Numbered from the stretch's first letter, positions 1 through 7,479 are shown. The stretch: 9,426 nt of DNA from CAYWTX01 sp964461295 (GCA_964461295.1 CAYWTX010000648.1:1-9426), one strand, 5' to 3'. The notes: generated by a model from the letters alone, not told the origin. Made by a program: numbers and translations.

Positions 1-649
1 GGTGCAGGTTGCCCCGGTGCCAGACGCCGCGATCCCGCACGGACCCCATCCAGTTCTTGAGCGACAGGGTGAGCTTCGCGCCACCGTGCTGCTTGGCCAC
101 CGGCATGTTCACCAGGCAGCCGGTTTCGAGGAAGTGCTTGCCGACCTCGGTCTTCTTGATCGCCTTGCCCTGCGGCAGCTCGACCGGCTGCCAATTGGCC
201 TTGTCGGCGCGCAGGTCGATGAGCGGCACGTTGGCGGCCTTTGCGACGGTGCCGATGCCGCTGAGTTCGAACGTCTTGGCGGCGGCGTCGCAGGTGTTCT
301 CGGGCAACACGATGTCCTTGATGCCCTGGTCCTTGACGCCCCTGAGGAACGCCTCGACCAGTTCGGGGTGCGTGTTGGCGCCCTGCTGGGGCGTGCGCCA
401 CCAGGCCGCGTTGACCTTCAGCGTGAGCTTCTTGCAGTCCTTGCCGAACCCGCCCTGGTTGAGGATCTCCTTCATCGCCGCCTGCATCAGCTTGCGGTTG
501 TCCTTGCCGTGGAAGACCCACACGTCGGTCTTGCCGGCCGGCGCGGCATCGCCCGTGGCCGCGATGCGGTCTCCGAGCAGAACCGCGCCGCCGGCCGCGG
601 CGGTCAACCGCAGCACATCCCGCCGTGACATCTCGTTCAGGTGCCTCAT
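1..649 (-). CDS. Tat-exported DUF362 domain protein (3' end beyond window)
   Basis: The visible 216 residues start at the ATG complementary to 647-649 and run off the left edge without a stop. The start is well supported: AAAGGAG (complement of 656-662) sits 6 nt upstream. The N-terminus carries a twin-arginine signal (SRRDVL, residues 8-13) followed by an Ala/Gly/Leu-rich hydrophobic stretch and an Ala-rich cleavage region near residue 35, so export in folded form is expected. The mature part reads like DUF362: TLKVNAAWW near residue 80, a region typical of 'go to envelope/periplasm' planctomycete members, and near the edge VNMPVAKQHGGAKLTLSLKN, matching the family's conserved 'K-H...T.SLKN..G' segment. 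DUF362 proteins are often linked to iron-sulfur or redox roles, but no cluster-binding cysteines are visible in this part and no substrate can be assigned. It lies 76 bp downstream of the large HEAT/heparinase-like gene on the same strand and is probably co-transcribed with it. Confidence 0.85.
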   Translation of the reverse strand, partial: MRHLNEMSRRDVLRLTAAAGGAVLLGDRIAATGDAAPAGKTDVWVFHGKDNRKLMQAAMKEILNQGGFGKDCKKLTLKVNAAWWRTPQQGANTHPELVEAFLRGVKDQGIKDIVLPENTCDAAAKTFELSGIGTVAKAANVPLIDLRADKANWQPVELPQGKAIKKTEVGKHFLETGCLVNMPVAKQHGGAKLTLSLKNWMGSVRDRGVWHRGNLH

Positions 650-689
650 CGAATACTCCTTTGTTCCTGGTGAAGGGCCGATGCTACCA

Positions 690-704
690 CGCGGCCCGGC
701 CGCG
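690..704. repeat. GC hairpin between the two minus-strand genes
   Basis: CGCGGC (690-695), a 3-nt loop and GCCGCG (699-704) form a perfect 6-bp inverted repeat in the 76-bp gap between the HEAT/heparinase-like gene and the DUF362 gene. It has no T-run after it on the minus strand, so it is not a standard intrinsic terminator. It could be an attenuator or mRNA-processing/stability hairpin, or chance in GC-rich DNA. Confidence 0.3.
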
Positions 705-725
705 CAGGAAGCTAAACTGCCCGCC

Positions 726-3700
726 TCACTCCAGCGCGAGGCGGATTCCATCGAACGCGATCTTGCGTTGCCCGACGACGATTCGCTGCGCGTCGCCCTC
801 GCCGACAACCTTGACGGGCGGGGGCGGACCGCGCTGGAACGTGCCGACGGCGACCTCGTAGCCGCGGAGGAGGACCGTGGTGGCGGCCATTCTGGCGGCG
901 GGCTGCGAGGCAGGGCGGGTCGACGGCGTGCGCGTGCCGCCGGCGTCGGCGCCGGGCTCGTTAGACTCGTCGGGTTCGCCCTTGCCGGAGGCCGTGGCGC
1001 CATTGTCGGCGGTTGTCTTGCCCGCGTCGGGCGGAGGCTCGGCTTTCCCGAACAGCCCCGCCACCTCGGCGGGAATGCCCCTGAGGTCCTCGGGTCGCGG
1101 CCGCATCGACCGGCCGTCCCTGTCCAACTTGGCCGACACGTAGGCCATCAGGAGCGGCGAGCCGCAGCGTTCGCTGAAGTCGGCGGCCAGGGAGCCGGCG
1201 GCGCGGCCTTCGAGATCGCTGTACGTGAAGCTGACGGTGGCGGCCCGTTCGGGGTACTCGCTGGAGGCGGTGATAGCGGCGTTGGGGGGTATGCCGCCGG
1301 CGAAGCCGGTCCGCGTGCCCAGGCCGATGACGCCCAGCCCGCCGAACGCCTGCACGGCGATGCAGTCATCGTCGCCGCGCCACTTGCCGCGGAAGTACGC
1401 GTAGGCGTAGCGGTGGTCGATCAAGGCGGTCGGCAGGACCTCGGCGGGGTTGCGTTCGTCGGGCTGGCCTTCGGGGCCAAGGGGCCAGTTCACCAGGGCG
1501 TAGACGGCCCGGTGCGGGTAGTGTTGGGCGTCGTAGTCCTTCTCGGCCGGGGGGCGCGGGTCGATCACGTGGTTGTAGAACCACAACACGGCGGGGCGAT
1601 GGACCCGCGGCACGATGCCGAGTCCCTGAGCGAAGTCGCCGCCGGTGCTCATCCCGCCGCGCGAGAATACCGGCGAGGCGTACATCCCCTGCTGCATGTT
1701 GTGCAGCACGCCCTCCTGGCGCACGGCCTCGTACAGCCACTTGGTCAACAGCCAATGGGCGCCGGGCCAGTTGTCCACGTAGTCGGCCCCGGCCCCCACG
1801 CGCAGAGCCTGGAGATAGCTCACCAGGCCGGTGTTGGAGCTGAGGCGGCCGCAGTGGTGGCCCTCCCAGAACCAGGCGGCGTCGCCGTAGCCGTCGATGA
1901 GCGCCCGCTTGGCGCGGCGAAGGAAGATGTTGTGTGCGCGGCTCATCGTCGCCGGGTTGACGCCGGTATCGCCCAGGATGGCCAGCACGGCCGTGCCGCC
2001 TCCGCCGTTCCAGGCCCCGAAGTGGTTGCTGAGGGGTGAGTGCTGGCCGCCCTCGGTGCGAAGGACCAGGCCGGGGTGGGAGGGTTCCGCCTGGGTGTAT
2101 CCGCCGCTGTCGGCGTCGCCCCAGACCTTGTCTTGGATGGCGAGGGCGATCTTCCGGCGGTAGTCTTCGGGCCAGGCGTCGAAGCACAGGTCGTAGGCCA
2201 TGGCGACGGCGGCGTAGCTGCTGCCGGCGCGTAGCTTGCCGCCGGGGGCGGCAAAGGAATACCGCCCGTCCATGTTCTTCCGCGTGCCGTTGACGGCGTG
2301 GTCGGTGTGCTCGCGGGCCAGGTCGGCGTACGCGCGGTCGCCGGTGAGCTGCCAGAGCATCCCGTAGCCCATGCCGTGCCAGAGCGTCCAGTGCCCCCGG
2401 CGGGTCAGCGTCTCGGTCAGCCGGGCGACGATGTGCCTGCCCGTGGGGGTCTGGGCCCGTTCTCGCAGGGCGGGCACGTCGGCGCGGCGGAAGATCAGCC
2501 GCGGGTGCTCGTCGCCCCGCACCGGCTGCCAGCCGGCCACCGGGCTTGGCCAGCACTTGCGCATGACGAATCCGTTGGCGTCGCCGGAGACCTTGAACCG
2601 TCCGCCGGGCCCGCTGACGGGCGAAGGCCGCTTGAGGAACTCCCCGGTGTAGCTGCCGGTGAGGACCTCGCAGCGGCGCCAGTCGTCGGGCGGGCCCGGC
2701 GCGCGAGTGAGCTGGATCTCGGCGCTGAGGCGTCCGCCGCCCGCCCACGGGTCGTCGTTCAGTTCCAGGGCGACCTTCAGGCGGATGGCGTTGCCATCCT
2801 CGCGGGCCTCCAGGACCGTGCCCTCGTGGTCCATGTAGCCGAAGTGGCTGACGCGCCTGCCGCGGTGAAAAAAGGCCGAGTAGCCCATCAGGCACGGTTG
2901 CCACCTGGGCGGCGCGCCAGGCGAAACGGCCGCGATCCGGGCGAGGTACAGTTCCTCATCCCGGCCGAGCTTCGGGTTGCTGTTCGGTAGGGCGCCGTGA
3001 AGGACGACGTGGACGTCGTGCCAGGGCTCGGGCAACCTGGCGAGCGTTGCCGACTCGCCCCCCGGCAGGTCGTTGACGTAGGCGGGGTTGGGTCCCATGT
3101 CCGGCGGCGGCGGGAGCTTCTCGCCGCGGAGCAGCCGCCTGGCCTTGGCCAGGGCCTCCTGGCCGTTGGGGTCGCCGATCTCCTCCAGCACGGCCACCCA
3201 CAGCCGCAGTTCGTCGAGGTCGTGGGCCGTCTCGCGGGCCAGGATCCGGTCGGCCACGGGCTTGACGGCCGGCGAGCCCCACCGCACGAAGACGTCGGCG
3301 GCCACCTGCTTGATGTACATCGAGCGCCGGCCGAAGCCGTCGATGGCGGCATCGGCGAGGGGGGCTGCCGCCCGCGGTCCCAGCGAGGCCAGGGCGTCCA
3401 CGATCTGCGTGCGCACGGCCTGGCACGCGGAGGCATCCGGCTTCTGGTACTCGATGGCGCCCGCGTTCGTCCGCCCCGCCAGGCGGACGAGGTGCGGGAC
3501 CATCTCCGTCGTGGCGATTGTCCGCAGCAGCGCGACGAGTTCCTCGTAGTGGGGGCGGTTGTCCTTCTGCGGCGGCAGGGCGGCGACGAGCGCGACGGCC
3601 TGGGCAAGGTGCGGCTGCGCCTTCTGGCCCAACAGCAGCACGTGCCGGGCGGCCGCGGCCCGCACGGCCGGTTCGGCGTCGACGAATGCGTTCATCAGGC

Positions 3701-4205
3701 CCTCGAGGGCCTTCTCCGTGGCGATCTTCGCCAGCGAATCGTAGCTGCCGCGGCGGATGTCGGGGTCCTTGTCGCCGATGCCGTCGGCCAGCAGCCCCGC
3801 GACGCCGTCGGCGTCGCCCAGTTTGCCCAATGCGTCAGCGGCGGCGCGGCGCACGGCGGGGTCCTTGTCGCGCAGGTAGAACTTGGCCATTGGGATGGCG
3901 GCGCGGTCTCCGATCTCGCCGAACGCCCAGAGGCACGCGATGCGGGTGGGCACGTCGGCCTTTGGGATGGCGTTGACCAGCGGCGTGACGGCCGCGGCTA
4001 CCTTGCCCTTGCCGGCCTCGCGGGCGATCTGTTCGACGGTCGCGGTCGAGCCGAGACGTTTGACGATCGTCGCCATCGTCTCCGACGAGCCCGCGTCGGC
4101 TGGACGTGTCGTCGGGCGGGGCTTCTTCTCGCCGCAGGCCCCGCCGCCGGCGAGGCAGGCGGCCGCGCACAGCAGAGGAACCATGGCAAGCCGCTTGGGT
4201 TTCAT
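726..4205 (-). CDS. Exported HEAT-repeat protein with heparinase/alginate-lyase-like toroid domain
   Basis: The protein has 1159 residues if started at the ATG complementary to 4203-4205. That start gives a clear export signal: MKPKRLAMVPLLCAAACLAG, with cysteines at the end of the hydrophobic core that may be lipidated, although neither lipobox is ideal. Residues ~35-330 are HEAT-like helical repeats (for example VRRAAADALGKLGD and VRAAAARHVLLLGQ). Residues ~370-560 are an unassigned, probably beta-rich region. From His567, HPRLIFRRADVPALRERAQ is the typical entry to the alpha/alpha-toroid of heparinase II/III and alginate-lyase families. It continues with SPLSNHFGAWNGGGGTAVLA and an EGHHCGR segment, and a beta-sandwich-like part (FRGKWRGDDDCIAVQAFGG) follows. 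A Pro/Thr/Asp-rich linker occupies ~1055-1100. I infer polysaccharide (uronate-type) binding or cleavage at the cell surface; the substrate is unknown. The RBS is weak and masked by a hairpin next to the ATG. The reading frame stays open 152 codons further upstream, but that part is antisense to another gene and would hide the signal peptide. Confidence 0.82.
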   Translation of the reverse strand: MKPKRLAMVPLLCAAACLAGGGACGEKKPRPTTRPADAGSSETMATIVKRLGSTATVEQIAREAGKGKVAAAVTPLVNAIPKADVPTRIACLWAFGEIGDRAAIPMAKFYLRDKDPAVRRAAADALGKLGDADGVAGLLADGIGDKDPDIRRGSYDSLAKIATEKALEGLMNAFVDAEPAVRAAAARHVLLLGQKAQPHLAQAVALVAALPPQKDNRPHYEELVALLRTIATTEMVPHLVRLAGRTNAGAIEYQKPDASACQAVRTQIVDALASLGPRAAAPLADAAIDGFGRRSMYIKQVAADVFVRWGSPAVKPVADRILARETAHDLDELRLWVAVLEEIGDPNGQEALAKARRLLRGEKLPPPPDMGPNPAYVNDLPGGESATLARLPEPWHDVHVVLHGALPNSNPKLGRDEELYLARIAAVSPGAPPRWQPCLMGYSAFFHRGRRVSHFGYMDHEGTVLEAREDGNAIRLKVALELNDDPWAGGGRLSAEIQLTRAPGPPDDWRRCEVLTGSYTGEFLKRPSPVSGPGGRFKVSGDANGFVMRKCWPSPVAGWQPVRGDEHPRLIFRRADVPALRERAQTPTGRHIVARLTETLTRRGHWTLWHGMGYGMLWQLTGDRAYADLAREHTDHAVNGTRKNMDGRYSFAAPGGKLRAGSSYAAVAMAYDLCFDAWPEDYRRKIALAIQDKVWGDADSGGYTQAEPSHPGLVLRTEGGQHSPLSNHFGAWNGGGGTAVLAILGDTGVNPATMSRAHNIFLRRAKRALIDGYGDAAWFWEGHHCGRLSSNTGLVSYLQALRVGAGADYVDNWPGAHWLLTKWLYEAVRQEGVLHNMQQGMYASPVFSRGGMSTGGDFAQGLGIVPRVHRPAVLWFYNHVIDPRPPAEKDYDAQHYPHRAVYALVNWPLGPEGQPDERNPAEVLPTALIDHRYAYAYFRGKWRGDDDCIAVQAFGGLGVIGLGTRTGFAGGIPPNAAITASSEYPERAATVSFTYSDLEGRAAGSLAADFSERCGSPLLMAYVSAKLDRDGRSMRPRPEDLRGIPAEVAGLFGKAEPPPDAGKTTADNGATASGKGEPDESNEPGADAGGTRTPSTRPASQPAARMAATTVLLRGYEVAVGTFQRGPPPPVKVVGEGDAQRIVVGQRKIAFDGIRLALE

Positions 4206-4206
4206 A

Positions 4207-4227
4207 GACTCTGAAACGCGCAGAGTC
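4207..4227 (-). promoter_or_regulatory. Hairpin directly upstream of the HEAT/heparinase-like start codon
   Basis: GACTCTG (4207-4213) and CAGAGTC (4221-4227) are a perfect 7-bp inverted repeat with a 7-nt loop. On the minus strand the stem ends one nucleotide before the ATG and contains the only SD-like bases (CAGAG). The mRNA hairpin could therefore limit ribosome access, or the repeat could be an operator. Its function is inferred from position only. Confidence 0.4.
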
Positions 4228-4275
4228 GCACTCGGTGTCAGGAAAATCGCGACTCCCGCCACTTCGCCTGCTCGC

Positions 4276-4304
4276 TTGGCTTCCGCGGCACGTTCGGGCA
4301 TAAT
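4276..4304 (+). promoter_or_regulatory. Sigma70-like promoter for the MmeI-like gene remnant
   Basis: TTGGCT (4276-4281) and CATAAT (4299-4304) are separated by exactly 17 bp and lie 22 bp before the ATG at 4326. Transcription would start near 4311, just before an AAAGG (4313-4317 region) that can serve as RBS. CATAAT differs from the -10 consensus at one position. It may still drive the downstream island. Confidence 0.5.
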
Positions 4305-4325
4305 CGCCCCCGAAAGGCACCGTGG

Positions 4326-4739
4326 ATGACGCCCGACTTCCGCAAACAGAAGCTCTCCGACTTCGTCGCCTGGGTTCGCCTGCACATCACCGGCGACGAA
4401 AAAGGCGAGGCCCAGATATTCCTCGACCGCCTCTTCGTCGCCTTCGGACGGGGCGGCATCAAGGAGGCCGGCGCCACCCTCGAAATGCGCGTCCACAAGG
4501 CCGACAACAAGGGCACCGCCTTCGCCGACCTCGTCTGGAAGCCCGTCGTCCTTATCGAAATGAAAAAACGCGGCGTGGACCTCTCGCGCCACTACCGCCA
4601 GGCCTTCGAGTACTGGACGCGACTCGTCCCCGGCCGCCCGCGCTACGTCGTGCACGTACAAACCTTGCCGAGCTGGCCCCCGCCGGGTAGAATCCCTGCG
4701 GTCTTGAAGAAGATCGGAATGAGGATGCAGGCGAAATGA
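4326..4739 (+). pseudogene. N-terminal nuclease-domain remnant of an MmeI/Eco57I-like R-M enzyme
   Basis: This ORF encodes 137 residues. Residues 1-109 read like the N-terminal PD-(D/E)XK nuclease domain of large single-chain type IIL/IIG-like restriction-methyltransferases. FADLVW (Asp68) and LIEMKKRG (Glu78, Lys80) give the D...ExK active site, followed by HYRQAFEYW and RPRYVV, where family members normally go on into the linker and methyltransferase domain. Here the similarity stops at Val109 (base 4652). The remaining 28 residues (TLPSWPPPGRIPAVLKKIG and so on) look like translated upstream DNA, and a promoter-like sequence lies in them. The matching C-terminal end of such an enzyme is found 3.4 kb downstream, so about 700 central residues are missing. 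The truncated ORF ends in an ATGA overlap with the methyltransferase gene, so it may still be translated. The nuclease residues are intact; whether the fragment folds or acts is unknown. Confidence 0.72.
4665..4693 (+). promoter_or_regulatory. Sigma70-like promoter for the methyltransferase
   Basis: TTGCCG (4665-4670) and TAGAAT (4688-4693) are spaced by 17 bp, 42 bp before the methyltransferase ATG at 4736. It lies just inside the left junction of the island, as expected if the island brought its own promoter. Confidence 0.5.
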
Positions 4740-6235
4740 TTGCTGCGGCTCAAGATAAGATACGCTTGATCGAAGTCACGGCTGGCAACCTCCGACACAA
4801 CCACCTGTCCGTGACGGGCCTGCACGGGTTCTTGCCCCGAGGTTGCTTCGGAGGCGCCAATCGCAAGAGCGCCGCGAGCAGGCCCATCCGAATCCAGTTG
4901 GAAGGATTGGCCCGGACGGTGGAGACCGACATCGCGTGCGAGGCCAAGACGGGCAAGCCGCGACGGCAGTTGCGCGGGCGCTCCTGGGTTAAAGACTTTT
5001 TCCGGCACCACGGCATCCATTCCGGGGACCTGCTTGAATTGGAACGGCGGGATGAATGGACCTACAGCCTGCGCGTCGCATCTCCTTGCGGGCAAGCGCC
5101 TAACGCCCCCTTGCGGTTCGCGGAGTTCTTTGCCGGAATCGGGTTGGTGCGCCTTGCGCTTGAGAGGCACGGTTTCCAAACCGTATTCGCCAACGACATT
5201 GACCCGGACAAATTCGAGATTTACAGCGCCAACTTTGGGGCAGACCATTTCCATCTGGGAGATATACACAAGCTTAACGCCCTTGATGTGCCGCAATGCC
5301 ATCTATTCACGGCCTCCTTCCCATGCAACGATCTTTCCATCGCCGGGGCGTGGGAGGGGCTGAACGGGAAGGAATCGTCGGCATTCTGGGGGTTGGTCCG
5401 AATTCTAGAGGACTTGGAGGAGCGGCGACCGCCGATGGTCATGCTGGAAAACGTCCTCGGTTTTCTCCAGTCCAACCAGGGCAAGGATTTTGAAACAGCG
5501 CTCCTGGCCTTGTGCGGTTTGGGGTACACGGTGGACGCCTTCATCCTTAATGCCGCGCATTGGGTTCCGCAGAGCCGGGCTCGACTTTTTGTGGTGGCGA
5601 AGAAGAATCCTGTCGAGTCGAGGAATCCGTTCGCGATGGTCAGTGACGCCAGACCGGAAGCCCTCGTCGAGTTCATCAACCTTCATCCGAACATCCGTTG
5701 GGACATCCGGAACCTACCGAAACTCCCTAAACCCACGGCAAGACTGCGAGACATCATACAAAACCTACCCGACGATGACGCGCACTGGTGGAATAAGGAT
5801 CGATGTGATTACTTCTTCGGGCAGTTGAGCCCAAGGCACTTGCAGGCCGCAAGGACCATGATGGCGGAAACAACCCACCAGTATGCCACCGCCTTCCGTA
5901 GAGTGAGGCACGGGCGTAGTATGGCGGAATTGCGAACTGACGGTATAGCTGGGTGTCTCCGGACTCCGCGCGGGGGAAGCGGGCGGCAAATCCTTTTTCG
6001 GGCGGGAAATGGTCGATACCAAGTCCGCCTGTTGACCGCAAGGGAGTGTGCTCGTCTTCAAGGAGTGCCCGATAGTTACAAAATTGAGGGTATTCCCCTG
6101 AATCAGGCGCTTTTCGGTTTCGGAGATGCGGTGTGTGTTCCGGCAGTTGCATGGATCGCCAAGCATTACCTCAACCCGCTGGCCACTGGTATGGACCACG
6201 AAGGACCACTTTTGTCAGCGTCACTCGCGAAGTAA
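4736..6235 (+). CDS. DNA (cytosine-5)-methyltransferase with N-terminal B3/EcoRII-N-like domain
   Basis: The protein has 499 residues and transfers a methyl group from S-adenosylmethionine to C5 of cytosine in a specific DNA site. C5-methyltransferase motifs are in canonical order: I, FAEFFAGIG (128-136); IV, SFPCNDLS with catalytic Cys197 (PCN rather than the usual PCQ); VI, ENV (238-240); VIII, QSRAR (279-283); a variable region ~290-425 for target recognition, including CLRTPRGGSGRQ; IX, RLLTARECARLQGVP (431-445); X, GFGDAVCVP (461-469). Residues ~9-115 (IEVTAGNLRHNHLSVTG, then FLPRGCFGG and SWVKDFFRHHGI) resemble the B3-like DNA-binding domain of EcoRII-N-type restriction enzymes, an added specificity module. 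The ATG overlaps the stop of the truncated nuclease ORF (ATGA); the best SD, GAGG (4721-4724), is a loose 11 nt away. It is followed directly by the DUF4928-like gene, and their linkage indicates a type II R-M pair. The target sequence cannot be read from the protein. Confidence 0.93.
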   Translation: MIAAAQDKIRLIEVTAGNLRHNHLSVTGLHGFLPRGCFGGANRKSAASRPIRIQLEGLARTVETDIACEAKTGKPRRQLRGRSWVKDFFRHHGIHSGDLLELERRDEWTYSLRVASPCGQAPNAPLRFAEFFAGIGLVRLALERHGFQTVFANDIDPDKFEIYSANFGADHFHLGDIHKLNALDVPQCHLFTASFPCNDLSIAGAWEGLNGKESSAFWGLVRILEDLEERRPPMVMLENVLGFLQSNQGKDFETALLALCGLGYTVDAFILNAAHWVPQSRARLFVVAKKNPVESRNPFAMVSDARPEALVEFINLHPNIRWDIRNLPKLPKPTARLRDIIQNLPDDDAHWWNKDRCDYFFGQLSPRHLQAARTMMAETTHQYATAFRRVRHGRSMAELRTDGIAGCLRTPRGGSGRQILFRAGNGRYQVRLLTARECARLQGVPDSYKIEGIPLNQALFGFGDAVCVPAVAWIAKHYLNPLATGMDHEGPLLSASLAK

Positions 6236-6255
6236 TGAATGGGAAGGCAGAACAA

Positions 6256-7212
6256 ATGGCGTCTGCGGAAAAGGAAGTTTCGTTCACCGAATGGCTCGAC
6301 GCGAATATGAAGAAGGGCGGGGCCGACGTGCCCGCTCGATTGGTGACGTTGTTGGGCCTTCTCGAAAGACTGCGGGAGGTTCCGTTCCTGGACATCGACA
6401 AGCACAACGCGAAGAGCGGCCAGCAGTTGATCGAGCACAACGGGTCCGTTGATGCTGCGCTAACTCGGGTCAGCGTGCGATCACCGGTTTCAGAGAATGG
6501 CCGAAGGTCAAATAACTTACACGCATGGGAGAAACCGCTCTTCACCTGGTTGCGCGAAGCAGGCTTCAAGGAATGTGGTGGGAATGTGAATGAGGACCTC
6601 TTGTTGGGCGCTCAAACGCTGGCGGCCCGCAGGCTGTTGGCAATCAACGAGGACAAGCCTCTTGTTGCGAGGTACAGCATAGGAACTGCCGTGGCCGTGG
6701 TGGAGGACATATTGGATCAGGCGCAGCAGAAGAAGCGGGCGAAGGACGTGGCTGAATACCTCGTCGGCGCAAAACTTGAACTTCGCTTTCGCGAGGGCGT
6801 GGTCGCCCCGAAGAACGTGAACACGCCGAGCCTGGACCAACTAGCCGACTTCCGCATTGGCGGTACGGCCATCGAGGTCACAACGGTCGAGAGGGCGGAC
6901 AAGGCTCACTTGGACCAGATCGGGGAGATATTGCACAACACCGGTCTCGACGTGTGGCTTCTGACCAGGAAGCGAGACCGGGAGAGATGGCAGAATGCTG
7001 TCGAGGCCTTGTTTGGTGAACAGGCCAAGAGAGTCGCTGTGGCGGACATAGAGACTTTTGTGGGGCAGAACACTACCGAAATTGGCGAATTTGATCCCGT
7101 TGAAACGAGGGCCACACTGGCGCGGTTGTTTGAGCAGTATACGAATCGGTGGTTGCCCCAGGCCGGCGCAGGGGGCCTGCGGATTGTCGACCCGGAGGTC
7201 TACGGTGAATAG
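6256..7212 (+). CDS. DUF4928-like protein, putative restriction endonuclease
   Basis: The protein has 318 residues from the ATG at 6256, chosen for GGGAAGG (6241-6247) 8 nt upstream. An in-frame ATG at 6235 overlapping the methyltransferase stop (TAATG) would add 7 residues and is a real alternative through translational coupling. The protein has no signal peptide or membrane segment. Its second half resembles DUF4928, a family I know mainly as a neighbour of cytosine methyltransferases: LADFRIGGTAIEVTT (196-210), then HNTGLDVWLLTRKRDRERW, then DIETFVGQNTTEIGEF. The D198...E207-V-T pattern looks like a divergent PD-(D/E)XK core in which the usual lysine is threonine. Gene order and tight spacing after the methyltransferase make the cognate endonuclease the most likely role, recognising the same site and cutting only unmethylated DNA. 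That role is inferred, and the family name comes from memory of sequence patterns. A terminator-like hairpin follows the stop. Confidence 0.72.
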   Translation: MASAEKEVSFTEWLDANMKKGGADVPARLVTLLGLLERLREVPFLDIDKHNAKSGQQLIEHNGSVDAALTRVSVRSPVSENGRRSNNLHAWEKPLFTWLREAGFKECGGNVNEDLLLGAQTLAARRLLAINEDKPLVARYSIGTAVAVVEDILDQAQQKKRAKDVAEYLVGAKLELRFREGVVAPKNVNTPSLDQLADFRIGGTAIEVTTVERADKAHLDQIGEILHNTGLDVWLLTRKRDRERWQNAVEALFGEQAKRVAVADIETFVGQNTTEIGEFDPVETRATLARLFEQYTNRWLPQAGAGGLRIVDPEVYGE

Positions 7213-7232
7213 ACCTTGGTCTTGCGTTCTGC

Positions 7233-7264
7233 AGCAGGTCGCTACTCGCGGCTTGTTTCTTTTT
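7233..7264 (+). terminator. Intrinsic terminator after the methyltransferase/endonuclease pair
   Basis: AGCAGGTCGC (7233-7242) pairs with GCGGCTTGTT (7248-7257) over 10 bp, including three G-U pairs, around a 5-nt loop, followed by TCTTTTT (7258-7264). It lies 20 bp after the stop of the DUF4928-like gene, and its tail overlaps the 3' end of the convergent small gene. If it works, vsr needs its own promoter. Confidence 0.5.
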
Positions 7265-7439
7265 CAGACCTTGGGGTCGCTTGCTCTTCGATCCACCCGG
7301 TCAACACGCGGCGCACGTATTCCTCATCCGTCTCAATGTGGCGCGCATAGTCCACGTAGACGGTTATCTGTTCCGCTGAGTCTGGCTCGAAACCTCCGCT
7401 CCATTGCAGGAAGTCGGTCTTGATTTCTGCTGCGGTCAT
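7242..7439 (-). CDS. Small acidic protein of unknown function
   Basis: This 65-residue ORF lies on the strand opposite to the R-M genes, converging on the DUF4928-like gene (29 bp apart) and diverging from vsr. It has a convincing RBS: AGGAG ends 7 nt before the ATG (minus-strand reading of about 7447-7451). The sequence, with DFLQWSGGFEPDSAEQ, then VYVDYARHIETDEEYVRR and LTGWIEEQ, is mostly acidic, has no signal peptide or membrane segment and no obvious helix-turn-helix. I do not recognise a named family, although the 'DF..WSGGF.P.S..QI.VY' pattern resembles small hypothetical proteins I associate with planctomycetes. Possible roles include a control or inhibitor protein for the R-M pair or a passenger gene; neither is shown by the sequence. 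Confidence 0.6.
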   Translation of the reverse strand: MTAAEIKTDFLQWSGGFEPDSAEQITVYVDYARHIETDEEYVRRVLTGWIEEQATPRSEKETSRE

Positions 7440-7462
7440 TGTTTTGCTCCTGTATGTTTGCC

Positions 7463-7479
7463 ATAGTTCGTTTAACTAT
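7463..7479. promoter_or_regulatory. AT-rich inverted repeat in the divergent intergenic region
   Basis: ATAGTT (7463-7468) and AACTAT (7474-7479) form a perfect 6-bp inverted repeat with a 5-nt spacer, 23 bp before the small minus-strand gene and about 85 bp before vsr. This is the most AT-rich stretch nearby and could hold an operator or divergent promoters. I could not place a convincing -35/-10 pair for either gene. Confidence 0.3.

Noticed and set aside
9..2039. 676-residue plus-strand ORF, and a 208-residue ORF at 2-628
   Set aside because: Antisense to the DUF362 and HEAT/heparinase-like genes. The proteins are Ala/Arg/Gly-rich with no family pattern and arise from GC3 bias; the minus strand has the signal peptide, RBS and domains.
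2997..4214. 405-residue plus-strand ORF
   Set aside because: Shadow of the HEAT-repeat region in the opposite strand, His/Gly/Arg-rich and without domain signatures.
4206..4661. 152-codon N-terminal extension of the large minus-strand gene
   Set aside because: It is antisense to the conserved nuclease domain at 4326-4652 and would put the signal peptide in mid-protein.
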